The notes beneath the pieces are model-generated. The model was not told the DNA's origin and did not search any database. It saw only the letters and a list, made by a program, of their open reading frames with translations. This document shows positions 28,103 through 36,595 of a stretch of DNA of 64,000 nt, piece after piece (position 1 is the stretch's first letter; each line of letters starts with the position of its first letter). A program made the position numbers and the translations under genes. Source of the stretch: Zetaproteobacteria bacterium CG06_land_8_20_14_3_00_59_53 (lineage in GTDB: Bacteria; Pseudomonadota; Zetaproteobacteria; Mariprofundales; Mariprofundaceae); assembly GCA_002779605.1 (NCBI GenBank), contig PEWE01000033.1, positions 123,352-187,351 on the forward strand, given 5' to 3'.

Positions 28103-29041
28103 ATGCGGAAAACCTCTGAAACGTCACCCGCCGCGCATGTGCAGAAATCCTATCAGCACTGTATGGCTCTGGCACGGAATCACTACGAAAACTTTCCCAC
28201 CGCCTCGCGCCTGATCCGCGCCGAGCTGCGGCCTGCCGTTGCCGCCATCTATACCTTCGCACGCGCGGCCGACGACATGGCCGATGAGGGTGATGAGTCA
28301 GCGGATAAACGACTGAAGCAACTCGACGCATGGGAAACCCTGCTGGAACGCTGCGCGCAGAGCGAAGTGGATCATCCGGTGTTTCTGGCACTCGGCGATG
28401 CCATCCGCAGATTCGATCTGCCGGTCTCCTGCCTGCACGACCTGCTCACCGCCTTCCGCATGGATGTCAGCATCCATGCCTATGCCAGCCTGAACGAACT
28501 GCTGTTCTACTGCCGTCACTCGGCCAATCCTGTGGGGCGATTGATGCTGGCCCTGCATGATGTGCGCACACCGGCCGCACTCACCGCTTCCGATGCCATC
28601 TGCATCGCGCTGCAACTGATCAACTTCTGGCAGGACCTGAGCCGCGATCTGCCCAATGGCCGCTGTTACCTGCCCGATGAATGGTTGCAGCAGGCAGGGT
28701 TGAGCCACATGGATCTGCTTGCCGGTGAGCCGGCCGCCGATCTTTCCGCCCGCCTGCAACCGGTCATGCAGCATGCCCTGACATTCACGGACGATCTGAT
28801 GCGTCAGGGACGTGTCCTGCCTGCCTATCTCCCCTTCCGGCTGCGCCTGCAGATCACCGCCACCATGCGCGGCGGTCTTGCCGTGTTGCACAAAACCGGC
28901 AGCGTGGATGCACTGCACATGCGCCCGAAGCTGGGCAGAGCGGACTGGCTGGGGATTGCACCCGGCGCATTGCTTGACGCGCTATGGCCGGCATCATCGG
29001 ACAGCAACAGCCGAACAAACCCGGGGAGCCCGACGCCATGA
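28103..29041 (+). CDS. hpnC: Squalene synthesis protein HpnC (hydroxysqualene synthase)
   Basis: 312 residues of the squalene/phytoene synthase fold. The first aspartate-rich motif is in IYTFARAADDMADEGDES, the second in LINFWQDLSRDLPNGRCYLP. In the three-gene route HpnD forms presqualene diphosphate, HpnC converts it to hydroxysqualene and HpnE reduces this to squalene. It is distinguished from HpnD by its shorter, diverged second half. Its stop overlaps the hpnD start (ATGA). Confidence 0.92.
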   Translation: MRKTSETSPAAHVQKSYQHCMALARNHYENFPTASRLIRAELRPAVAAIYTFARAADDMADEGDESADKRLKQLDAWETLLERCAQSEVDHPVFLALGDAIRRFDLPVSCLHDLLTAFRMDVSIHAYASLNELLFYCRHSANPVGRLMLALHDVRTPAALTASDAICIALQLINFWQDLSRDLPNGRCYLPDEWLQQAGLSHMDLLAGEPAADLSARLQPVMQHALTFTDDLMRQGRVLPAYLPFRLRLQITATMRGGLAVLHKTGSVDALHMRPKLGRADWLGIAPGALLDALWPASSDSNSRTNPGSPTP

Positions 29042-29913
29042 ATTCAGCCAAATACTGCGAAGACAAGGCACGCGGCTCCGGTTCATCCTTCTTTTATGCC
29101 TTTCTGTTCCTTCCCGAGGACCAGCGCCGCGCCATGATGGCGCTCTACGCCTACTGCCGCGAGGTGGACGACATCGCCGACGAGGTCAGCGACCAGGCTG
29201 TAGCCACGAGGAAACTTGCCTTCTGGGGCGAGGAAGTCGGCCGCGCCTTTGCCGGCAAGCCGCGCCATCCGGTCGGCATGGAGCTGAACTGGGCGCGGCA
29301 GCATTTTGATTTCAGCGAGGAGCTGTTCATCGAGATCCTCGACGGCATGTTGATGGATGTGAACCACAAACCGTTCCTCAAGGCTTCCGATCTGGCGCTT
29401 TACTGCCATCGGGTGGCCGGCGTAGTCGGCCTGCTGACCATTGAGATCTTCGGGCACACCTCGCGCAAGGCCGGCGACTTCGCAACCACACTGGGGGAAG
29501 CGCTGCAGCTGACCAATATTCTGCGCGACATCAAGGAAGATGCCGCGCGCAGCCGCATCTATATCCCGCAGGAGGATCGCATCCGATTCAAGGTCGCCGA
29601 TCAGGATTTCAAGGACGGTACGATGAGTGACGGCATGCGCGACCTGATCTCACATTATGTGGAAAAGACCGGCAGGCTTTATGACAAAGCCATCGAGCGG
29701 CTTCCTGCCGAGGATCGCGTATCCCTTCGCCCTTCCCTGCTGATGGGTGCCATCTATTTCGGACACTACCGGCGCATCCGCGATGCCGGCGATCGGCTGT
29801 TTGAGGCTGCGCCGCGCCTGCTTCCGATTGAGAAGATATGGATCGCCTGGCGCATGTGGCGCTATGAAAAGCGTGCCGCCCGCAAATCCCTGCCGGTCAC
29901 ATTCAACATCTGA
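29038..29913 (+). CDS. hpnD: Presqualene diphosphate synthase HpnD
   Basis: Joins two farnesyl diphosphates. 291 residues with ALYAYCREVDDIADEVSD (first DxxxD) and LTNILRDIKEDAARSRIYIP (second), plus the SSFFYAFLFLPEDQRRAM N-terminal block typical of HpnD. The start at 29038 (MNSAKYC) overlaps the hpnC stop by four bases and removes a non-homologous head from the ORF track entry. Confidence 0.93.
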   Translation: MNSAKYCEDKARGSGSSFFYAFLFLPEDQRRAMMALYAYCREVDDIADEVSDQAVATRKLAFWGEEVGRAFAGKPRHPVGMELNWARQHFDFSEELFIEILDGMLMDVNHKPFLKASDLALYCHRVAGVVGLLTIEIFGHTSRKAGDFATTLGEALQLTNILRDIKEDAARSRIYIPQEDRIRFKVADQDFKDGTMSDGMRDLISHYVEKTGRLYDKAIERLPAEDRVSLRPSLLMGAIYFGHYRRIRDAGDRLFEAAPRLLPIEKIWIAWRMWRYEKRAARKSLPVTFNI

Positions 29914-29927
29914 GCGGAACGGTAAAC

Positions 29928-31220
29928 ATGCGCGCAGGTGTTATCGGCGGAGGATTATGCGGCCTGAGCGCCGCCATCCGGCTGGCACAGCGCGGCATCG
30001 GGGTGGATCTGTTCGAAGCAGCACCGACGCCGGGAGGGCGCACGCGCTCCTTTTTCGAGCCACGCATCGGGCAATGGGTGGATAACGGCCCGCACCTGCT
30101 TTCCGGTGCCTACCACGACACCATGCAGTTATTGAGCGAAGCCGGGGCTGCCGGCAACATCACATGGCAGGGTTCGCTGAGTCTGCCGCTATGGGATGCC
30201 GCTCGCGGGCACTTCCAGCTCAAACCGCAGGCATCACTACCACTGGCTCTGACTCTGCCATGGTCCTGCTCGCGCCTGCCCGGCCATGGCTGGTCGGACA
30301 TCCCCTCCCTGCTACGCATTGCAGGCCTGCTCAAGCGCCATGTCGATCCGCGGGAGAACGTGCACAACTGGTTGAGGATCGCACGCGTTCCACAGGCATT
30401 AATACGCGATCTGCTAGAGCCGATGTGCCTGGGCGCCATGAACGAGCCGCTTGAACGGGCCAACGCTGCGAGTTTTAAAAGCGTATTGCATGATGCCTTT
30501 GCCGGGCACACCAGTGCGCGGCTGGGCTGGTTCAACAGGCCGCTGCGGGATGCGTTGATCGAACCGCTGATCACCATGGCGCATGGACTCGGTGTGCGCA
30601 TCCATACTTCCGAACGTATCCGCGACATCCGCCCCGAAAGCAACGGGTTCGAACTGCGCACAGCGCAGCAAAGCATACATGTCGATGCCTGTATTCTGGC
30701 CCTGCCGTTACGCGCCGCTCAGCAACTGGTGCGAGCACCTGTCACTGCCGTCACCCGGCGCATCAGCAACATCCATCTGTGGTTTACCGGCATGTCGCCC
30801 CTGTCGCACCCGTTTATCGGCGGCATCGACACGACCGGCCAGTGGTTCTTCGATATCAGCAGTCAGATGCCCGGCCTCAGATCGGCAACCGCCAAAGCCG
30901 ACAGACTTCGCCATATCTGCGTGGTGATCAGCAATGACGAAACAGGTCTGCAGGGTGATGCGCTGATCGCCCGGGTATGCAGTGAACTGGACGGCATCGG
31001 GGCGACCGACGGGTCTTGCAAACTGCACCATGCGCGAATCGTCAGTGAGCATCACGCCACCGCCAGCGTGACTGCCGGGGGTAGCGGATTACAAATCCCG
31101 CAGGGCATGATTGATGCCTGCGAAGCTCCTCAGCCGGGTGATATTCCCGCCACCATCGAATCGGCAGTCAGACGGGGGAAAACGGCTGCAAATCAATGTT
31201 ATCTGCAGTTGGCGAACTGA
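29928..31220 (+). CDS. hpnE: Hydroxysqualene dehydroxylase HpnE
   Basis: FAD-dependent amine-oxidase-like enzyme completing squalene synthesis. 430 residues with the dinucleotide loop MRAGVIGGGLCGLSAAIRLA, FEAAPTPGGRTRSFFEP, DNGPHLLSGAY, and the RVPQALIRDLLEPMCLGAMN region. It lies 14 bases after hpnD. The product normally feeds squalene-hopene cyclase, whose gene is not in the window. Confidence 0.92.
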   Translation: MRAGVIGGGLCGLSAAIRLAQRGIGVDLFEAAPTPGGRTRSFFEPRIGQWVDNGPHLLSGAYHDTMQLLSEAGAAGNITWQGSLSLPLWDAARGHFQLKPQASLPLALTLPWSCSRLPGHGWSDIPSLLRIAGLLKRHVDPRENVHNWLRIARVPQALIRDLLEPMCLGAMNEPLERANAASFKSVLHDAFAGHTSARLGWFNRPLRDALIEPLITMAHGLGVRIHTSERIRDIRPESNGFELRTAQQSIHVDACILALPLRAAQQLVRAPVTAVTRRISNIHLWFTGMSPLSHPFIGGIDTTGQWFFDISSQMPGLRSATAKADRLRHICVVISNDETGLQGDALIARVCSELDGIGATDGSCKLHHARIVSEHHATASVTAGGSGLQIPQGMIDACEAPQPGDIPATIESAVRRGKTAANQCYLQLAN

Positions 31221-31549
31221 GTTTATTCACTATTTTCGATGCGCATGCATCACTTTAACAAAGATGCACGCTCGGCTTACCAATTGTATCCATCAATCAC
31301 ACATAAATTATCGTTTTAAAAGACTTTTATAGAATGCCTATTTTTTAATCACATGACAGGGGTATGTCATGATGAAGGCATTTTAAGGGACGCAGGGGGT
31401 TTTATCCCCAAAGTTATCCACAGATTCTGTGGATGAAACCTGTAACTGCTTTACTGGCCTGCCTTTGAGCCGATTTCACCCTGTTAATAGTGATAGTGAA
31501 AATCAGTTGTCAAGCTTGCACCTGTGCCGACGACGACTATATTGCGACC
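31221..31549. other. 329-base gap: AT-rich DNA with DnaA-box-like sites
   Basis: No gene is evident. The first 125 bases are much more AT-rich than the flanking genes. A 7-base inverted repeat (CATGACA ... TGTCATG, 31352-31371) follows, then three DnaA-box-like nonamers at 31402-31436. The last 110 bases lead to coq7 without a recognisable promoter. It could hold the coq7 promoter, a DnaA-responsive site or a replication-origin-like element. Confidence 0.6.
31402..31436 (+). promoter_or_regulatory. Cluster of three DnaA-box-like nonamers
   Basis: TTATCCCCA (31402-31410), TTATCCACA (31414-31422, perfect consensus) and, inverted, TCATCCACA (complement of 31428-31436). The middle and last form an inverted pair. 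The nonamers and AT-rich flank are seen directly; DnaA binding is inference. Confidence 0.5.
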
Positions 31550-32248
31550 ATGTCGAACAGCCATTCCATGACCTCAAGCACTCGTGATACCCCCACCTTC
31601 CGCCACTACAATCTGGCAGATGCGCTGATCGGACAAATCGACCATGTGCTGAACAATATCTTCCGCGAACAACCCAGCAGCCGCCCCTACCCTGCCGGAG
31701 AACATCCGGCGGATGACACAAGCGCAACATCCCTGACCGCACAGGAAAGACAATCAGCGGCCGGTCTGATGCGCGTGAACCATGCAGGCGAGGTTTCAGC
31801 ACAGGCGCTGTATCAGGGGCAAAGCCTGACCGCGCGCGACCCATTGCTGCGCGATAAGCTGAGCAATGCCTCCATCGAGGAAAGCGATCATCTGAACTGG
31901 TGCCGGTGCCGCCTGAAGGAACTGGATGCCAAACCCTCCCGACTCGACCCCTTCTGGTACATGGGCTCGTTCGCACTCGGCATGGCCGCCGGCATTGCCG
32001 GCGACCGCTGGAATCTCGGGTTTCTTGCCGAAACCGAATATCAGGTTGTGCGCCATCTTGATGACCATCTGGGTCGCCTGCCTCCGGGCGATGCACGCAG
32101 CCGCGCCATCGTGACACAGATGAAAGAGGACGAACTGGGTCATGCTCATCTTGCCGAGGATCTCGGTGCGGCCGAACTCCCGGCGCCGGTCAAAGGACTA
32201 ATGAAACTCACATCGAAAATCATGACCACTTTCGCAGCGCGGATCTGA
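31550..32248 (+). CDS. coq7: Ubiquinone biosynthesis hydroxylase Coq7
   Basis: Di-iron carboxylate enzyme that hydroxylates demethoxyubiquinone with oxygen. 232 residues. The metal ligands lie in LMRVNHAGEVSAQALYQGQS, SIEESDHLNWCRCRL, AETEYQVVRHLDDHL and QMKEDELGHAHLAEDLG, matching the ExxH pairs of the family. It implies aerobic ubiquinone synthesis. The start is uncertain: ATG 31550 (MSNSHS) or 31568 (MTSSTR); no clear ribosome site marks either. Confidence 0.93.
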   Translation: MSNSHSMTSSTRDTPTFRHYNLADALIGQIDHVLNNIFREQPSSRPYPAGEHPADDTSATSLTAQERQSAAGLMRVNHAGEVSAQALYQGQSLTARDPLLRDKLSNASIEESDHLNWCRCRLKELDAKPSRLDPFWYMGSFALGMAAGIAGDRWNLGFLAETEYQVVRHLDDHLGRLPPGDARSRAIVTQMKEDELGHAHLAEDLGAAELPAPVKGLMKLTSKIMTTFAARI

Positions 32249-32324
32249 TCTCCGACGATGGCACAACAGCGCATGATGCCATTAAAACATCGATCTGATT
32301 AATGATTTATAGATAGACTCTAAA

Positions 32325-34550
32325 GTGAATCATTCAATAGCCGGCAAGCGCTTCATTGAATCTCTGGCACATCGGGATTTCATCATCGCCTCCCTGATCG
32401 GTGTCCTTGCCCTGTTGCTCAGTGTACTCAACCCGGCCCCGTTGCGGCATGTCGACGGCCTGATCCTTGACTGGTATTTCAATCTCCGCGGCTCCGTGCA
32501 GCCGGCGACGCAACCGGTTGCGCTGGTCATGGTGGACGATCCATCCATCGACCGGGTCGGTCGCTGGCCCTGGCCCCGGGCTCAAATCGGCAGCCTGTTC
32601 ACCAGCCTTTCAGGGCAGTATGCACCGCGCACCGTGGTCAGCGATCTGGTTTTCCCTGAAGCAGAGCGCAACCCGTTGCAGGAATCAGCCCGCTGGCTGC
32701 AAGCGCATAACAAACCTGTTCCGGCCGAATTGAACCGCTATGTGCACGCTTCGGACGGGGATCGTGAACTGGCAGCCGCCTTAAACCGCACCCCGTCGCT
32801 GGTGCAGGGATTCTACTACTACGCCATGCTGCCCGATTCGCTCGTCAGGCAGAGCAGCGAAGCCATGCTCGGCACCGTCAATAACGCCATCCTTGAACAG
32901 GTTCGTGATACAGCCGGTGCCAATAATCACATCCTGCAGGCCGAGGGCATCAACACCAATCTGCCGATGCTGGCGCAAAGCGGCGAGGCAGCCGGCTTTC
33001 TGAATTTCTCGCCGGACCATGATGGCTCGCTGCGCATCGTGCCGCTGCTGGTGCGTTTCCACGATTTCTACCTCCCCTCCCTGTCACTTGCCGCAGCCAG
33101 TCGCTACCTGACGGGCGGTCCGCCCTCGGCGAAGATCAGCGCAGAAGGCGCAATTATTCATCTGGGGGATCATGACATCGTCACCTCGCCGCAGGGTCTG
33201 GTCTGGGTCAACTATTACGGCCCGACCGGCACAGTGCCGACCTATAGTGCCGTGGATATCCTGAGCGGCACGCTGGATAAAGAGGCTCTGCGGGACAAAC
33301 TGGTGTTTATCGGCGTCACGGCAGCGGGCAGTGGTGACGTGCGGGCCACACCGCTGGATTCACTGATGCCCGGCACCGAGGTACAGGCGCAGATCGCGCT
33401 GAATCTGATCAACAACGACCTGCTGCGCCGCCCGACGGGAGTGTACATCTTCGAGACCGGCCTGGTGCTGTTCATCTGGCTTGGATACGGACTTTTCTTC
33501 CGGCAAATCATCGAGCGTTCTCATGGACTACTGAGCATCTCCCTGCCGCCGCTCTACCTTGCAGCCGCCTATGCTGTTTTCCTGCAAGGTATCTGGCTGC
33601 AGGCAGCACTCGGCGTGATGCAACTGCTGCTCACCTTCATCCTGCTGTTTTCCGTGCATTATTCGGAGGAACTGCTCAACCGCCGCCACCTTCGCCACAC
33701 CTTCGAAAGCTTCGTGGATCCGAGCGTCGTCGATGAAGTCGCCGACAGGAAGGACGATATCGGCCTGGGCGGCGAGGAACGCGACATCAGCGTGATGTTC
33801 ATCGATCTGGCCGGCTTCACCACACTATCCGAGCGCCTTGAGCCGCAACAGATCGTGCAACACATCAATGCCTTCTTCGATGCCGCCACCCCCATCGTCT
33901 TCCAGAACAAGGGGTGCATCGACCGTCTGACCGGCGACGGTCTGGTAGCCCTGTTCGGCGCCCCGATCCGCGATGCACAACATGCTGAAAACGCCTGCCG
34001 CGCCGCCCTGCAACTGGAACAGGCCCTGCTCCCGCTGCGCGACACCTTTGAAAAACTGAACCACCCCCTGCGTGTGCGCGCCGGCATCAACAGCGGCATG
34101 ATGGTGATCGGCAACATGGGATCCACCCGCCGCATGCAATACACCTTCATGGGCGATTCCGGCAATGCGGCAGCCCGACTTGAAGCACTGAACAAGGATT
34201 ACGGCAGCCTGCATATGATCGGTGAACCCACCTACCGCATGGTGGGAAAACTGTTCGTCTGCCGCGAGCTGGATACCGTGCTGTTGCGTGGCAAGCGCGA
34301 TCCGCTGCGTGTCTATGAACTGCTTGGCGAATCCGGCGAAAGAGCTGCGAAACAACCACTGCTCGATGCCTATGCTCAAGCACTGGACATATACCGCCGA
34401 GGAGATTTTACCGCCGCTGCCGATGCCTTTGCTGCATGTGCGGAACAATTCGACGATGCCGTCTCGCGCAGCATGCAGGCACGTTGCCAGCGACTGGCAT
34501 CGAACCCGCCGCCGGACTGGTGCGGGGTCTGGAACACTACCGGCGGCTGA
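32325..34550 (+). CDS. CHASE2-domain class III nucleotide cyclase
   Basis: 741 residues. An N-terminal anchor helix (FIIASLIGVLALLLSVLNPA) is followed by a periplasmic CHASE2 sensor domain to about 370, then about three membrane helices (VYIFETGLVLFIWLGYGLFF onward). The cytoplasmic end is a cyclase domain (about 485-650): ISVMFIDLAGFTTLSERLEP and LTGDGLVALFGAPIRDA hold the metal aspartates, and TFMGDSGNAAARLEALNKD the transition-state asparagine and arginine. The usual substrate lysine position appears to be arginine (IDRLTGDG), so ATP versus GTP use is uncertain. GTG start. A C-terminal 70-residue helical tail follows. Confidence 0.85.
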   Translation: MNHSIAGKRFIESLAHRDFIIASLIGVLALLLSVLNPAPLRHVDGLILDWYFNLRGSVQPATQPVALVMVDDPSIDRVGRWPWPRAQIGSLFTSLSGQYAPRTVVSDLVFPEAERNPLQESARWLQAHNKPVPAELNRYVHASDGDRELAAALNRTPSLVQGFYYYAMLPDSLVRQSSEAMLGTVNNAILEQVRDTAGANNHILQAEGINTNLPMLAQSGEAAGFLNFSPDHDGSLRIVPLLVRFHDFYLPSLSLAAASRYLTGGPPSAKISAEGAIIHLGDHDIVTSPQGLVWVNYYGPTGTVPTYSAVDILSGTLDKEALRDKLVFIGVTAAGSGDVRATPLDSLMPGTEVQAQIALNLINNDLLRRPTGVYIFETGLVLFIWLGYGLFFRQIIERSHGLLSISLPPLYLAAAYAVFLQGIWLQAALGVMQLLLTFILLFSVHYSEELLNRRHLRHTFESFVDPSVVDEVADRKDDIGLGGEERDISVMFIDLAGFTTLSERLEPQQIVQHINAFFDAATPIVFQNKGCIDRLTGDGLVALFGAPIRDAQHAENACRAALQLEQALLPLRDTFEKLNHPLRVRAGINSGMMVIGNMGSTRRMQYTFMGDSGNAAARLEALNKDYGSLHMIGEPTYRMVGKLFVCRELDTVLLRGKRDPLRVYELLGESGERAAKQPLLDAYAQALDIYRRGDFTAAADAFAACAEQFDDAVSRSMQARCQRLASNPPPDWCGVWNTTGG

Positions 34551-34620
34551 ACGCACCCAAGACTCATCGGGTGTTAAAAACGCACTAGCCTGCCGGTCCC
34601 TTTTGTGCACAATCCACCCC

Positions 34621-35811
34621 ATGAATATCAAAGGGGCAGGATGCTGCGTGCTGCTGCTATCGGGGTTACTTTCGGTTCCGCTTACCGCTTTAGCGTCAAC
34701 ATCGATGAGCAACGAACAGGCATCGGCACTGCTGGATTATCACATGGACAACAAGGTGGAGGCCGCCATGCGCGCCCGCCTGCAAGACAATCCCGAAGAC
34801 GGCAATGCCTGGCATTACCTGTCGCTGGCGCTGCGCGCGCAGGGAAAGGCAAGCCAGGCCGATGCGGCAAAGGACAATGCGGCCCGATTCGGCCTCGGGG
34901 AACGCGACTGGCACATCGATCTGCGCATGAGCGGCTTTGTGGACAGCAATGTCGTCGTCGTCCCGAACGCACTCAATCTGGCCGCCCGCGACCGCGGTGA
35001 TATCGGCGCCCGCATTCATGCAGTGATAGCCGGTACCGCCTTCGATCAGGGTTGGACACATACCGACTGGTCGCTGGCCTATGCCGATATGCTGTATCAG
35101 GATTTCAGCGCCTTCGCCCTGCGTCAGATGCAGGCCGGACTCACCCAGCATCTGGACATCGGCGATTCGGCAGGTCTGTGGATCGGGGCACACGGCGAGC
35201 AGGCTTCTCTCGGCGGCAAACGCCTGTTCGTCGGCTGGAATGCCGTCGGCGGAACTGTCTGGCAGCCGAATGACAACAACGCACTGAACCTCGATCTGTC
35301 TTTCGGTCACCGCAATTTCCTTTCCGGCTACGGCGCGTTTACCGCATGGCGGGGAAAGGCAAGCCCTTCATGGTCATGGCAGGGTGACGGACTCAAGGCC
35401 ACGCTCGGCGGCAATGCAGCCAGGGAACAAACGCACAGCGGAGAAGAGGCCTATCGCCAGATCGGCGCATCCGCCGATGCAGGCTGGCGTATCCTTGAAC
35501 ATATCGGACATGGCGACATCTGGGTGGAGAGTGGCGCCGGCTTCGACCTGCGCAATTATCAGCAGACCAACAGCCAGCCCTTTCTCATCCGTCCTCTGAA
35601 GCGGCGCGATACCCAGCTGAAATTGATCGGTTCCATCTCGTGGAAACGCAGTGTTTCGATGTGGAGCGAGAAAGCGGGCGAAACATGGAAATTCCAGGCG
35701 GGCTGGATGCGCAACCGCTCGAACATCGACAGAACAGCTGTATTTGATGTGGCACAGTCGCGCGACTGGCGCCGCTGGTGGACGGAGGCTTCGATCCAAT
35801 GGCACTACTAA
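34621..35811 (+). CDS. Outer-membrane barrel-like protein with N-terminal TPR-like region
   Basis: 396 residues. Signal peptide (CCVLLLSGLLSVPLTALASTS), then a short TPR-like helical pair (LQDNPEDGNAWHYLSLALRA), then about 300 residues of alternating, aromatic-ended strands (IDLRMSGFVDSNVVVVPNAL, WTHTDWSLAYADMLYQDFS) ending in WWTEASIQWHY. The terminal aromatic is typical of outer-membrane barrels. The ORF track version starts far upstream inside the cyclase; ATG 34621 is the real start. It lies between the cyclase and a FecR protein whose reading frame it overlaps, so it likely belongs to the same module. Confidence 0.72.
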   Translation: MNIKGAGCCVLLLSGLLSVPLTALASTSMSNEQASALLDYHMDNKVEAAMRARLQDNPEDGNAWHYLSLALRAQGKASQADAAKDNAARFGLGERDWHIDLRMSGFVDSNVVVVPNALNLAARDRGDIGARIHAVIAGTAFDQGWTHTDWSLAYADMLYQDFSAFALRQMQAGLTQHLDIGDSAGLWIGAHGEQASLGGKRLFVGWNAVGGTVWQPNDNNALNLDLSFGHRNFLSGYGAFTAWRGKASPSWSWQGDGLKATLGGNAAREQTHSGEEAYRQIGASADAGWRILEHIGHGDIWVESGAGFDLRNYQQTNSQPFLIRPLKRRDTQLKLIGSISWKRSVSMWSEKAGETWKFQAGWMRNRSNIDRTAVFDVAQSRDWRRWWTEASIQWHY

Positions 35812-36545
35812 TGAATCATTTCATTCCCGGCATGCTTATCGCGCTCAGCCTCTTGTTCAGCTCACCGGCGATAGCTGGCGAACTTGCCGGACATATCGAT
35901 GCCATCATGGGCGAGGTGCATCTGACGCGAGGCGATATCGAAATTCCGGTCGCACTGCAGGCCGGTGTCGAAGTCGGCGACCATGTCAGCACCGGTAAGA
36001 CATCCCGTGTGCGCATCGTGTTCAACGATGGTTCCTCGATGCAACTCGGCCAGCATGCCGAGGCTGTGATCGATAACTATGCGACCGGAGCATCTGATGG
36101 CGCACTCGATGCGTTGATCAGCCTGATCGAAGGTCGTGGCCGGTTTATCGTTGAAAAGCTGAAAAACAAGGATGCGAAATACCGGATCCGCACACGCGCC
36201 GTGCTGATCGGGGTACGCGGCACCGATATTCTCGCACAAGCCAACAACTACATCAGTCATGTGGCGCTGGCTGAAGGTCACATCCAGCTTTCGCGTCCGG
36301 GAGCGGCTGCAGAGGTGGCCTTGAACAAGGGACAATATCTGCTGGTGGTCGGTAAATGGCCACCGGCTCCGCAAGCGATCCCCGAGCAGTGGTTGAACGA
36401 CTTCATCAACGATGTCGGCACCAGCGATGCCGGCGCACGCAAGAAGAAGGGAGGAAGCGGCAGCGGCGACATCTCCGTTCCGACCGATGCCATCCAGCAG
36501 AAGATGCTCAACCAGATGGGCAGCCCGATGGTCGTACCGCAATAG
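35799..36545 (+). CDS. FecR-domain periplasmic protein
   Basis: 248 residues: signal peptide (GMLIALSLLFSSPAIAGELA) and a FecR domain (GEVHLTRGDIEIPVALQAGV, TSRVRIVFNDGSSMQLGQHA, YRIRTRAVLIGVRGTDILAQ). A lysine/glycine-rich linker and a short C-terminal tail follow. FecR domains of this secreted type commonly occur with CHASE2 cyclases and may bind envelope ligands. GGAGG lies ten bases before ATG 35799, so I prefer it to ATG 35811, which overlaps the previous stop (TAATG). Confidence 0.85.
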   Translation: MALLMNHFIPGMLIALSLLFSSPAIAGELAGHIDAIMGEVHLTRGDIEIPVALQAGVEVGDHVSTGKTSRVRIVFNDGSSMQLGQHAEAVIDNYATGASDGALDALISLIEGRGRFIVEKLKNKDAKYRIRTRAVLIGVRGTDILAQANNYISHVALAEGHIQLSRPGAAAEVALNKGQYLLVVGKWPPAPQAIPEQWLNDFINDVGTSDAGARKKKGGSGSGDISVPTDAIQQKMLNQMGSPMVVPQ

Positions 36546-36595
36546 TGCCCGGCCGGCTTTCCGCAACTGACTTCCGGCAGCACCACCGATCGCCA

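Noticed and set aside
34222-34620. Long N-terminal extension of the barrel protein inside the cyclase gene
   Set aside because: The frame lies within the cyclase coding sequence; a signal peptide begins at ATG 34621.
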